Of a stretch of DNA of 23,549 nucleotides, positions 7,599 to 16,700 are shown piece by piece. The position numbers and the translations under genes are program-made. The notes under the pieces were generated by a model. It saw only the letters and a program-made list of their open reading frames with translations. It was not told the origin of the DNA and made no database searches. The DNA comes from Chitinophagales bacterium. Lineage in GTDB: Bacteria > Bacteroidota > Bacteroidia > Chitinophagales > UBA2359. The stretch's first letter is position 1. The number at the start of each line of letters is the position of its first letter. Location: assembly GCA_020629335.1 (NCBI GenBank), contig JAHDDN010000025.1:1-23549 (forward strand), read 5' to 3'.

Positions 7599-8387
7599 TT
7601 AGGTTTGATCGTTTTCTTTTTGTTCTATAGTCTTTTGTAAATCGTCAATCTTTTGAGTGAGTGCATCAATTTTGTTTTCCAGATCCATATTATTATCCAT
7701 CGTCATTTCATCTACGAAGACAGCATTGGCTAGTGATAAGCCAAATATTCCTCCCGTAAACACTACAAATATAAAGTAGACTCGAATAAAGAAGGCCCAG
7801 TTATCTGGTGCTTGTTCCCTAACGATATCTGATACTTCATACCAACCTTCAATAGTGAATAATTGGAAGATGGTATGAGATGAGATAAGCGGATCTTGGA
7901 AATAGTCTGGAGAAATATCCCTAAACAGATAACAAGAAAATAAGGCCAAGAGCACATTAAACAGAGCCAATACAATCAACACAAATACGGATGCTTTGAG
8001 TGCTCTTACAATACCATTTATCAAGGAGCCAATATGAGGAATAAAGGTCAAATAACGTATCAATCGAATAAGTCGGAAGAGCCTAAAGAGCAGTAATATG
8101 GAAAAATCAAAAGGTATGGCATAAAATAAGCCTATTATCACAGGCATACTCACGACAACCAAAAAGAAATCAAAGCGATTCCACCAATCACTGAAGTATT
8201 TGCTAGGTCCCCAGCTAATTATTTTGACTATTGCTTCTATTAGAAAAAAACAAATAAAAAAGACATCTAAATTATGCAGTATTGAAAAATGCTCCCATTG
8301 AGGGAATAACATCAAACTGATAATTATGGCATTTAGGACAATAGCGCTAAGCACTACCTTGTCTTCTAAGAATATTTTACTGAGCAT
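7599..8387 (-). CDS. Voltage-gated-type ion channel (BacNav-like ion transporter)
   Basis: A 262-residue six-transmembrane subunit that should form a homotetrameric cation channel in the inner membrane. The S4 voltage sensor has arginines every third residue (R102, R105, R108, R111 in FRLFRLIRLIR). The pore loop is QLFTIEGWYEVS (about 175-186), similar to the TLESW filter of bacterial sodium channels, with a Glu (E180) and Trp (W182) in the expected places but Gly for Ser. The cytosolic tail (about 233-258) has heptads of Leu and Ile that predict a coiled-coil tetramerisation bundle, as in NaChBac. The Glu ring and filter suggest Na+ or a mixed cation; selectivity is inference. Confidence 0.88.
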   Translation of the reverse strand: MLSKIFLEDKVVLSAIVLNAIIISLMLFPQWEHFSILHNLDVFFICFFLIEAIVKIISWGPSKYFSDWWNRFDFFLVVVSMPVIIGLFYAIPFDFSILLLFRLFRLIRLIRYLTFIPHIGSLINGIVRALKASVFVLIVLALFNVLLALFSCYLFRDISPDYFQDPLISSHTIFQLFTIEGWYEVSDIVREQAPDNWAFFIRVYFIFVVFTGGIFGLSLANAVFVDEMTMDNNMDLENKIDALTQKIDDLQKTIEQKENDQT

Positions 8388-8444
8388 GTTTGTTAGTACG
8401 GTTTGAGAGAATATACATTTTAAACCGCAAATTTAGGAAATAAA

Positions 8445-9011
8445 TCACTTTTGTTGCTGCTTATCGTATTCCTTTTGTTGTTTCATCATTTTTGCATAAA
8501 ATTGACTCAAAAACTTAACCCCTTGTGGAGTCAGTTTATGATAGTAGGTTTCACCTTCACTAATCAATCTAATATGATGACAATCTGGAGATAGATTAAA
8601 GGCAGCATCCATAATAATATTACCATCTGTATCCGAAAAAACAGCACTTCCCATATAAACACAGTCAGGTTTTTTTACTCGTTCAATTGCAATGATCGCT
8701 CTAAAATTCTTAATCTCTCCTGCTGATTTAGTATCACTAGTCACACTTCTTCCTGATGGGTCACTTGGATTCATATAGAATAGATATTCTATTTGCTTTG
8801 TACGATCTATAATATTGATTAAATCTATTACTGCTGGTTCATTACTAAGCTCTAGTTTAGCCCCTAAATTATCTTTGGGAGCTTTTTTATACGGCTGTTC
8901 AGAAGCGGACGTTTGGGATTTAGCTGATTTTTTTCCTTTATTTTCAGGTGTTTGGCAAGCTATAATTAAGAATAGTAACAAAAAGGAAATTAAAAAACTA
9001 TGTTGTTTCAT
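8445..9011 (-). CDS. Putative lipoprotein of unknown function
   Basis: I do not recognise this 188-residue protein. It has a lipoprotein signal peptide (hydrophobic core 6-17, lipobox LIIAC with C19), then a Lys/Ser/Gln-rich linker to about residue 45. A compact domain follows (about 50-165), with a DPSGRS turn and two cysteines in KPDCVYMG and SPDCHH that could form a disulfide. The C-terminus is a charged helix rich in Lys and Gln. It is expected in the periplasm or on an outer-membrane leaflet. It starts 9 bases after the HTH gene, so the two genes are almost certainly co-transcribed. Confidence 0.75.
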   Translation of the reverse strand: MKQHSFLISFLLLFLIIACQTPENKGKKSAKSQTSASEQPYKKAPKDNLGAKLELSNEPAVIDLINIIDRTKQIEYLFYMNPSDPSGRSVTSDTKSAGEIKNFRAIIAIERVKKPDCVYMGSAVFSDTDGNIIMDAAFNLSPDCHHIRLISEGETYYHKLTPQGVKFLSQFYAKMMKQQKEYDKQQQK

Positions 9012-9020
9012 GTTATCAGT

Positions 9021-10151
9021 TTAGAGATCTAATTCTTTAATCAGTGCTACTTTTGAATTTATTTTATTGGCTCTATGAGTTAATAATTTCAAAGATCGCT
9101 TTAACTTAGTAATTTGGTGGCTAATATCTGAAAATGTTTGAGGATCCGCATTATTTTCTCTCATTTTTCTCATCTGCACTTCATCTTCTTTTATTTTTTG
9201 CTCTATTTCCAATATCTCATCACTGATATCCTTATGTAATTCATAGGTTTTCTCTAAAAACTGATTATAAAAAATTTCATTTTCAATATCTGAGATCATA
9301 CGAAGATCTGACTTATAGCTTTCTTTCAAAACATAAGATACATCCTCTAAACCAAAAGGATGGACTTTCTGAATGAACATCATATCAGGTATACTTCTTC
9401 CTTGTCTATCTACTCTATTATAAAGTGAGATGATTAATTGATCATCAATTATATAATAGCTAAACTCTCGTATCGGCACACCAATTAGATAAAGTGTAAA
9501 GTATTCTGGAAACTGTTTAAAGCACTTTAATACATGAACAAAAGCTTCATCAAATAATAATTCTATCATTTCTTTAATAGGATCACGCTTGGGGTATGGA
9601 TGTTCTTCCGAAAGAGGTAGTTGTATGATTCTTGTATAATCAAATTGGTCGCCAGCCTCCTTTATACGGGTCAATTTTTCCTCTAAAGTGATAAAAAATT
9701 GTTCGTTCTTTTCATGAAAAAATTGACTACTATAATTAGCTTTTAATGCAATACCAATATTTTTTGCACAATAATCTAATACAAAATAAGACTTCTTTGC
9801 ACTATTAATATACTCACTAAATTCACTAAAGTACTGACTTAGAAAAGGCTGATAATTAGGATTCCCGTCTAATTGAAAATTATACGTTATCAACTTTAAT
9901 GCCTCCTCTTTCTTTAAGTGAAAATTAGAAGAAAGAAAGTCTGAACTAAATCCTAATTCTTCAGGAAAAATGTTGAGTAAATTACAAATCAACGCTATAT
10001 CCGCTTTTTTATAATCTTCTTTTTTCTTATCAAGGAGATTATAAAAAGTGGCGCGACTAATACCCATAGCGGTATAAAATGCTTCTTTACTAAACTCATT
10101 TTCCTTTAAAATAGTCAAAAGTTGTGTTCCAACAGTAGAATGTTTACCCAT
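9021..10151 (-). CDS. Helix-turn-helix protein with C-terminal coiled coil
   Basis: Unknown regulator-like protein. I chose the ATG at 10149-10151 (376 residues) because the HTH begins right after it and an AAGGAA stretch precedes it; an upstream start at 10214 would add 21 unconvincing residues. The N-terminus has a Cro/C1-type HTH: KEAFYTAMGISRATFYNLLDK places the recognition helix at SRATFYNLL. The large middle region (about 70-290) matches nothing I know. The C-terminus (about 300-365) is a charged coiled coil with EIEQKIKEDEVQMRKMREN and a basic second helix. It may sense a signal or bind a partner; no target operator is evident. It leads the operon with the lipoprotein gene. Confidence 0.75.
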   Translation of the reverse strand: MGKHSTVGTQLLTILKENEFSKEAFYTAMGISRATFYNLLDKKKEDYKKADIALICNLLNIFPEELGFSSDFLSSNFHLKKEEALKLITYNFQLDGNPNYQPFLSQYFSEFSEYINSAKKSYFVLDYCAKNIGIALKANYSSQFFHEKNEQFFITLEEKLTRIKEAGDQFDYTRIIQLPLSEEHPYPKRDPIKEMIELLFDEAFVHVLKCFKQFPEYFTLYLIGVPIREFSYYIIDDQLIISLYNRVDRQGRSIPDMMFIQKVHPFGLEDVSYVLKESYKSDLRMISDIENEIFYNQFLEKTYELHKDISDEILEIEQKIKEDEVQMRKMRENNADPQTFSDISHQITKLKRSLKLLTHRANKINSKVALIKELDL

Positions 10152-10394
10152 TTCCTTATAATTAAATCTTATATATCTAATTTTTGGACTAAAAAACCAA
10201 AAACAATCTAACAAACAATCAGAATACTCTAAATAATCAACAAATAAATGCTAAATTTTAAACTTTTATAAATAAGAGTATAAAAATCGTTTAAGTTGTC
10301 GTACATTTAACTTATAGAATTGTATATAGGATAAGGAATTTTTCTTTTACTTATCTTATTTTTCATAGTGTTAATTGAGTATTTAACCAAATAA
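10152..10394. other. Intergenic region upstream of the HTH gene
   Basis: AT-rich, with no gene seen. It should contain the minus-strand promoter of the HTH gene. On the plus strand TAGAATTG (10315-10322) with TTG at 10296-10298 is a poor match to the Bacteroidota promoter; it is the best candidate to drive the structured region that follows. Confidence 0.4.
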
Positions 10395-10482
10395 GTAGCT
10401 GTTGATGGCTGCTTAGTGAAGCGAAATTATCCCTGTTGTCAAACCCAGAGGCAACAGGGTTTTTCATTTTATATACAGCTAC
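10395..10482 (+). ncRNA. Candidate small structured RNA or repeat
   Basis: Perfect 8-bp outer arms GTAGCTGT (10395-10402) and ACAGCTAC (10475-10482) enclose a short GCTT-AGTG-AAGC hairpin and an 8-bp hairpin CCCTGTTG (10431-10438) with CAACAGGG (10452-10459). The latter is followed by TTTTT and resembles a plus-strand terminator although no plus-strand gene lies upstream. This fits a small RNA ending near 10465, or a folded repeat; the strand is uncertain. Only one copy was noticed in the window. Confidence 0.35.
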
Positions 10483-10545
10483 CAATCTATTTTTTAGACG
10501 ATTCCTAATCCTCTTAAAAGAAACAATCCTTACCAATACAAACAA

Positions 10546-10579
10546 AAAAAGGGCTTCACATATTTGTGAAGCCCTTTTT
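10546..10579. terminator. Terminator of gldJ, probably bidirectional
   Basis: A 15-bp perfect stem (AAAAAGGGCTTCACA, 10546-10560 with 10565-10579) has a 4-base loop and flanking A and T runs on both sides. It lies 25 bases beyond the gldJ stop and can serve the minus strand, and also any transcript coming from 10395-10482. Confidence 0.88.
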
Positions 10580-10603
10580 GTATTAAGAAAATTTTATTTT
10601 TTC

Positions 10604-12079
10604 TTAGTTACGTTGATTTGTGAAACGTTTCTTAAATCGACCTTTATCCATACTTGCAGCCCCTACACGCATCATTGCGCAACGGAATCCGATTGTACTT
10701 GAAGATTGATCTTCGTCCATAAAACGACGTATACTTGGAGATAAGTAGTAAGCTCTGTCATTCCAAGAACCACCTTTTACAACTCTTGACTTATCGCTAA
10801 TCAATGTAATGTCATCATCATACTCTGCTTGAGAACGCTCATCACCATCACGGTAATCAATTACATTACTACGGCTAAAGTTATAACGATCACCTATTTC
10901 ATCTTCCGTATATTCTCTATACTTCAGACGACCTAAGCTATCTTTTGGTACTGGCTTACCTTCTTCATCTAATTCAAGCGTTTCGAATACGTTACCTCTA
11001 AATGGGTTAAAGTCTTCGGTATCTAAACTCGACATAGAACGATAAACATCTAAACACCATTCACTAACATTACCAGCCATATTATAAAGGCCGAAATCGT
11101 TTGGTAAATAAGTACCTACAGCAGCAGTAATTTCTGCATTATCATTTAAGGCACCAGAGATACCCATATTATCACCACGCCCTCTCTTGAAGTTCGCTAA
11201 CATGGCACCTTGATATTTCCCTCTTCTTTTTGAACGGACCGTGTTACCACCAGACCAAGGGTAAATTCGCTTATCTAAATAACGTTCTTCGTCTTTAGAT
11301 GGCTGTGTACCTACTTGAGCTAAAGCAGCATATTCCCACTCAGCCTCAGTTGGTAGTCTATAATCTGGTAATAAGATACCATCATCAAAACGAACCCTTC
11401 TAGTCTCTTCTCCATTAGGATCAAGGTTTTTGATACCTTTTTTAACAACTCCTTCATACTGACCTGCTAAATAAGTCTCTGTATTAAAGTTATCTTCTCC
11501 TTGTTGATCAGGATCCTGATCTAAGATTCCTTCTTTGATTAAAAGACCTTCATTCACACGATCAGAACGCCATTTACAGTACTCGTTAGCTTGCAACCAA
11601 GTTACACCAACTACTGGATAGTCGTTAAAAGATGGGTGTCTAAAGTAGTACTTTACATAAGGCTCATTATAAGCCATTTCTTCTCTCCATACTAATGTAT
11701 CTGGAGCAGATTTTCGTACAACTTCTGGATAAGTCTCGCCGAAAACGCGCTTTAACCAATAGACATACTCTCTATAATGCAGATTGGTCACCTCTGTCTG
11801 ATCCATGTAGAAAGAAGACACTGTCACTCTTCGAGGAACATTATCATACTTATAATCTACATCTTGCTGACTGGCTCCCATTACGAAGGTTCCCCCTTCT
11901 ATAAATGCCAATCCAGGACCTGTGCCCTGATCTTTGGCATCTGCCTTAGTAAAACCTCCCCACTCTGGATCATTATAATCCCAACCAGTGGCCGAGGATG
12001 ATTGCTTTTTACATGAGTAAAGCCCTGCTATGAGAGCTATAAATAAGCAATAGGTTGTTAATCTAACTATACTATTCAT
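10604..12079 (-). CDS. gldJ: Gliding motility / T9SS lipoprotein GldJ (formylglycine-generating-enzyme fold)
   Basis: A 491-residue outer-membrane-associated lipoprotein. The signal peptide ends in GLYSC (C23). The rest is one FGE-sulfatase/SUMF1 fold (about 55-475), starting AFIEGGTFVMGASQQDVDYKYD and including LPTEAEWEYAAL, NMAGNVSEWCLDVYR, VVKGGSWNDRAYYLS and TIGFRCAMM. GldK and GldJ share this fold; PRRVTVSSFYMDQTEVTN and NFNTETYLAGQYEG are what I recall of GldJ. The neighbourhood agrees, because in Flavobacterium johnsoniae gldJ lies next to porU and porV. GldJ is needed for gliding and stabilises GldK in the T9SS ring. It follows porP by 74 bases and is probably co-transcribed. GldK is the main alternative. 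Confidence 0.8.
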   Translation of the reverse strand: MNSIVRLTTYCLFIALIAGLYSCKKQSSSATGWDYNDPEWGGFTKADAKDQGTGPGLAFIEGGTFVMGASQQDVDYKYDNVPRRVTVSSFYMDQTEVTNLHYREYVYWLKRVFGETYPEVVRKSAPDTLVWREEMAYNEPYVKYYFRHPSFNDYPVVGVTWLQANEYCKWRSDRVNEGLLIKEGILDQDPDQQGEDNFNTETYLAGQYEGVVKKGIKNLDPNGEETRRVRFDDGILLPDYRLPTEAEWEYAALAQVGTQPSKDEERYLDKRIYPWSGGNTVRSKRRGKYQGAMLANFKRGRGDNMGISGALNDNAEITAAVGTYLPNDFGLYNMAGNVSEWCLDVYRSMSSLDTEDFNPFRGNVFETLELDEEGKPVPKDSLGRLKYREYTEDEIGDRYNFSRSNVIDYRDGDERSQAEYDDDITLISDKSRVVKGGSWNDRAYYLSPSIRRFMDEDQSSSTIGFRCAMMRVGAASMDKGRFKKRFTNQRN

Positions 12080-12153
12080 TTTTCAAATGTTAATTTGCTG
12101 GCCTGAAAATAAGAAAAAAATATTCAATAAAAAACGTCTATCATTAGAAATAA

Positions 12154-13170
12154 CTACGGTTTGAATATTTCAGGACATTCTGCTGACCTTTTATGACGAT
12201 TTCGCTGATCTGCGGCATAAGTTTTTCCTAAATCTATAGAAAATGCTATCTCATGCCCTTGCATTGAAGTCTTGACCGAAGATACGTTAAAATCGTAACT
12301 ATACGAAATCTTAAAAATTCCAGCTCTTACGCCTAAAAGAGCAATGACAGCATCTGAGTTCGCCAACGTATGACGATACCAAAGGCCGCCAACCAATGCG
12401 CCTTTCCCAAAATAACTTCCTAAGTTTACTTGGAAAAATTGCGACTGATTCACTAACATTAAGTTAGGTGTTACATAAAACGGTGTTTTATTAATCCTAT
12501 TGTTCCCAAAGTAAAAAACATTTCCTAAATGAAAGGAACTTCTAAGTTTTATACGATTATCAGGATCATCAATACCAGTTAAAGACACATTGGGCGTATT
12601 CAAATGCTTAAAAGACGCTCCCATATAAAAGGTCCCAGTAAAAGCCATCAAACCAACTCCCAAGTCAAAATTCAGTTTACTAGTGGCTGCCAAAGGATCT
12701 TCTCCTGTCACTAAACTGTTATCTGGACCAGTAAGCGGACTCACCTGATCATAATAAACAATCTTATCTGTATTCACACTATTTTGTATGACACCAGCCT
12801 GAAAACCCGCTTTTATAAACAAGCTTGACCCTAACTGAAGTTGATAGGCATAAAGCGCATTAATGTTATAAGTATTATAAATTCCATCGCCAGCCCGATC
12901 TCCTAATATAGATAAACCCACACTACTATTGATCCCATCAAAATGCTGATCATAAGAAATCGCAGCGGTATTATAAGCATTCCCAAATGTGGGCCACTGA
13001 TTTCGATAATTCACCACAAATCTCGGATAACTCGAAAATCCAATCATCGCTGGATTCAAATGGGCAGGGGCATTGTAAAATTGGCTAAACTCAACATCTT
13101 GAGCTGCTAATTCAGATTCTAAACCATAGGACAAACCTAGGCAAAGGAGTAATAACAGTAATCTTTTCAT
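12154..13170 (-). CDS. PorP/SprF family type IX secretion membrane protein
   Basis: A 338-residue outer-membrane beta-barrel of the PorP/SprF family, part of or partner to the type IX secretion machinery. The signal peptide ends in ELAAQ-DVEF (about residue 24). The start of the mature protein, VEFSQFYNAPAHLNPAMIGF, is the family hallmark, and alternating beta strands run to IAFSIDLGKTY. The C-terminal extension ends in a Cys-containing tail (SAECPEIFKP). Bacteroidota often have many paralogues of this family, some serving single secreted proteins; placement upstream of gldJ suggests the core or gliding member. It diverges from porU, with element C starting only 41 bases before its start codon. 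Confidence 0.88.
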   Translation of the reverse strand: MKRLLLLLLCLGLSYGLESELAAQDVEFSQFYNAPAHLNPAMIGFSSYPRFVVNYRNQWPTFGNAYNTAAISYDQHFDGINSSVGLSILGDRAGDGIYNTYNINALYAYQLQLGSSLFIKAGFQAGVIQNSVNTDKIVYYDQVSPLTGPDNSLVTGEDPLAATSKLNFDLGVGLMAFTGTFYMGASFKHLNTPNVSLTGIDDPDNRIKLRSSFHLGNVFYFGNNRINKTPFYVTPNLMLVNQSQFFQVNLGSYFGKGALVGGLWYRHTLANSDAVIALLGVRAGIFKISYSYDFNVSSVKTSMQGHEIAFSIDLGKTYAADQRNRHKRSAECPEIFKP

Positions 13171-13210
13171 CTCTATTTTATCTGTGTTTTTCTTTCTCAG
13201 TTTTTAATTC

Positions 13211-13427
13211 GGGGCTTCCCCGATTATTTTTTGGCCAGCCTAGTATGGGCGGACCTGAGTATCCGACCTCTGGCCAAAAAATAATCGAGTCGGGCTGTCC
13301 ACTATTATGTGGCTATGTTGCTCCTATTTCGCTAAGGCACCTTAGTCTGCCCTGCGGGCCAGCCGTCAGTTGCCTAAGCTACATAAGTCGCATCATCTAC
13401 GCCACATACCGTTACCATCCCTAAGCC
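13211..13427 (+). repeat. Structured intergenic element, copy C
   Basis: Third copy, in the space between divergent porP and porU. P0 pairs GGCTT 13213-13217 with 13423-13427; P1 TATGTGGC 13306-13313 with 13401-13408. P3 reads AGGCACCT/AGTTGCCT (13335-13342 with 13368-13375), changed from copies A and B on both sides at several pairs. P4 loop is TGC instead of TTC. The variable hairpin is an 18-bp perfect inverted repeat, CGATTATTTTTTGGCCAG (13221-13238) with 13270-13287, unrelated in sequence to the hairpins of A, B and D. Because the copy abuts porP, porP transcription may start within or beyond it. Confidence 0.87.
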
Positions 13428-13716
13428 ATTTATTGGGGCTATCAAATGATGAACGGAATATACTTATCAATCATATGAACAAAAAACACGATCAATCCTT
13501 GATTGAGTATTAGGATTTATTTTTTGTCCTCTCAGATGCATCCCTTTTGTAATAAAGCACGTCTTATTTGAGCTTGTAAGGCTTAGATACGACAAATAAG
13601 CAACAAAAAACGAGCTAATTTTACAAAAAAACAAATTCAGGGCCGCCTATGAGTTAATTTTACGTTTATTCATTTAATACACTCTAATAGATTACTACAT
13701 TAATAATCGCAAAGTT
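13428..13716. other. porU upstream region
   Basis: No gene in these 289 bases. An 8-bp perfect dyad, CTTATTTG (13563-13570) with CAAATAAG (13593-13600), and a smaller one, TCAATC-CTT-GATTGA near 13495, are possible regulatory or attenuator structures. No convincing TAnnTTTG promoter box was found for porU. Confidence 0.4.
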
Positions 13717-16700
13717 ATGAAGATTAAAACAATCTTGCTTTCTACCATTTTAATGCTTAGCAGCTATTTCCTCTTTGCACAAGTAAGCATCCAAAAAGAA
13801 GTGAGCCTCAATTGGGAAACAGAAACCGCCTCCTTCTTAAGTGACTCCTCCTTGCTATTCACCTTCGACGATGCTTCTTATGACTTAGCAAAACATTCAC
13901 TACCCATTTTTAAAACTCGTATTGCTTTAAATCAAAAAGGCCCTATTAATGCCTTGATTACCAGAGCTACTTATAGTAGCATTGACAACACAATAAGCCA
14001 AAGTGATAACGAGCTATTAGCAAATGATATTGTCATAGAAAGCAATTTGACAATAGTTAGAGGAGAAGCCTTTGCAAGAGTTGGCTTTATACCACTACGT
14101 ATTAATCCAATTAGTCAAAAAATAGAGAAACTGGAGTCTTTTGTTATTGAAATCGAACAAAGTACTGATCTTAATACGAATAATAGAGAATTAAACTATA
14201 CAGACAATTCTGTACTTAGCCAAGGTTCCTTCTATAAATTCAGTGTAAAAGAAGATGGGATCTACAAAATAAACTACCAATTCCTCAATGATAGCCTCGA
14301 CATCAATATTAATGACATACAATGTAGTAATATCCGTGTTTATGGAAATGGTGGAGGCATGCTTCCACAAAACTCTTCAGCCGAAAGGGCAGATGATTTA
14401 GTAGAAAATCCGATTGAAGTATTTGATCAAAATAATAATAATCTATTTGATGAGGATGACTACATATTATTCTATGGACAAGGTCCACATGCTTGGTCTT
14501 ATGATGAGTTTACTAAAAGCTTCCTACATCAATTCAATAAATATAGTAATGAGAATTATTATTTCTTAAATTTTGATCTCGGGACTGGCAAAAGAATATC
14601 AGAAGCAGCTACCATTGATAATCATAATGTAAGCACTAGTAGTTATAATTATCATGCTTTTCATGAAAGCCAAGTCAAAAACCTCCTCTTTTCAGGTAGA
14701 AATTGGGTTGGTGAAGAATTTAGTGCTACTAATGATCAAAGCTTTAGTTTTTCTAGCCCTAATCGTATCACGACAGAGCCGATTTCTATTAATACTGCTC
14801 TTGTGGGTAGAATACCTAGTGGAGCAACAGCTAACGCTGGCTTCAATATATTTATCAATAATGAAGAATTAAAGACTGTCAAGTTTGAATCTGTTAATTT
14901 CACTTCTGAGGAAGGAAGCTATGCAAAAAGCAAAATAATAGATACACTCAAAAGCTTTAGTAATAATAATGAGGTGAATATCCGCTTAACCTTTAGTGAT
15001 GGTGGTAATAATAATTCTGTAGGTTGGTTAGACTACATAGAAGTCAATACTCGAAATCAACTAAAGCTCTCTAATTCTCAATTTACTTTTAGAGATCAAG
15101 AAAGCGTCGGTTCAGGTAATGTTGTGAAATACAACATAGAAGGCAGTAATATAAGAGTTTGGGAGGTAAGTGATATTGGCAATATCCGCCAAATGAATCT
15201 TTCTAATTCAGGCAATCAAAATTCATTTGTCAATAATGCCGAAACATTGAGAGAATATATTGCTTTTAATGGCAGCTCATACCTTTCGCCAAATGCAGTT
15301 GGCCTTATTGAATCACAAAACTTACATGAGGTGAGTTATCCTGATTATTTAATCATTACTCACCCTTCATTTACTGCCCAAGCAAATCAATTAGCCGATT
15401 TTCATAGAGACTATAGTGGTTTAGAAGTGAAAGTAGCTAATATTTCACATATTTATAATGAGTTTTCTTCTGGTAGAAAAGATATTTCTGCAATTAGAAA
15501 CTACGCTAAGATGATTTATGATAGAGGTTTAGCTAATAATCAAGAGCCTCTCAAGTACCTATTATTGATAGGTGATGCTTCTTATGATTTTAAAGGCTTA
15601 AAAAGTAATAATTCTGATCTTGTACCCACTTTTGAAAGCTTAGAATCCTTTAGTGGTACAGGCACTTATTGTACCGATGATTACTATGCGCTCTTAGATG
15701 ATAATGAGGGAGATAATATGCACAACAATCAACAAGGATTAGATATCGGTATTGGTAGATTCCCTATTACAACAGTTAATGAAGCACAAGGGATAGTAAA
15801 TAAAATCATTCACTATAAATCATATGAATCACAGGGAGATTGGATTAACAATTTCACCTTTGTAGCAGATGATCCTGACAAACGTTCCAATGGAACATTC
15901 AGTAATATACATTTTAAAGATGCAGAGTCTCATGCTGTTTTTATAGATGATAGCCTTAAAACCTATAATATTGACAAAATTTACTTGGATGCTTACGAGC
16001 AAGAATCCACTTCAGGCGGTGGGCGTTATCCGAATGTGAATGAGGCGATTAGTCGTAAGATATTCTCGGGTACTGCTATTATGAATTATACAGGGCATGG
16101 TGGTCCAAATAGCTGGACACAAGAAAGAATCCTTGATATCCCAACGATTCAATCATGGAATAATATTGATAAGTTGCCGCTTTTTATAACGGCGACTTGT
16201 AGTTTTAGTAAGTACGATGATCCTGATCAAATATCTGGTGGAGAACATTTGTTATTGAATCCTAATGGAGGTTGTATTGCTATTGTAACTACTGTTAGGT
16301 TAGTATATGCAAATGAGAATAGAAAAATTAATAGAAGCTATCTAAGTGCACAGTTTACTAGGAATGAGCAAGGACAGATACCTACTTTTGGAGAAGCCTT
16401 GATGAATGGTAAAAACAAAACAGAGTCAGGTGTACTTAATAATAGAAAGTTTGTATTGTTGGGTGATCCTGCCTTAAGGTTAAACTATCCACAACACAAG
16501 ATTAGAACTACGCATGTTAATGGACAAAGTATAGAGAATGCCGATACTATTAAAGCACTTAGCAAGGTGACTATCAGAGGGCAAATAGAAGACACAAATG
16601 GGGTTATTTTAGAAGATTTTAATGGGATTGTTTATCCGACTCTTTTTGAAAAAAGGTCAGATGGCATCACTTTAGGAAATGACTTATCTTTTGATGCTAC

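Noticed and set aside
8399..8427. Short inverted repeat CGGTTT/AAACCG as terminator of the lipoprotein gene
   Set aside because: Only six base pairs with a long loop and no T run on the minus strand.
10152..10214. Upstream start of the HTH protein
   Set aside because: The added residues (MLDCFWFFSP and so on) come before a typical HTH N-terminus. The internal ATG has an AAGGAA stretch before it.
10395..10482. tRNA or tmRNA-like gene, because the right arm is followed by ACCA-like bases
   Set aside because: There is no T-loop sequence, the last hairpin is not adjacent to the outer stem, and no anticodon arm can be drawn.
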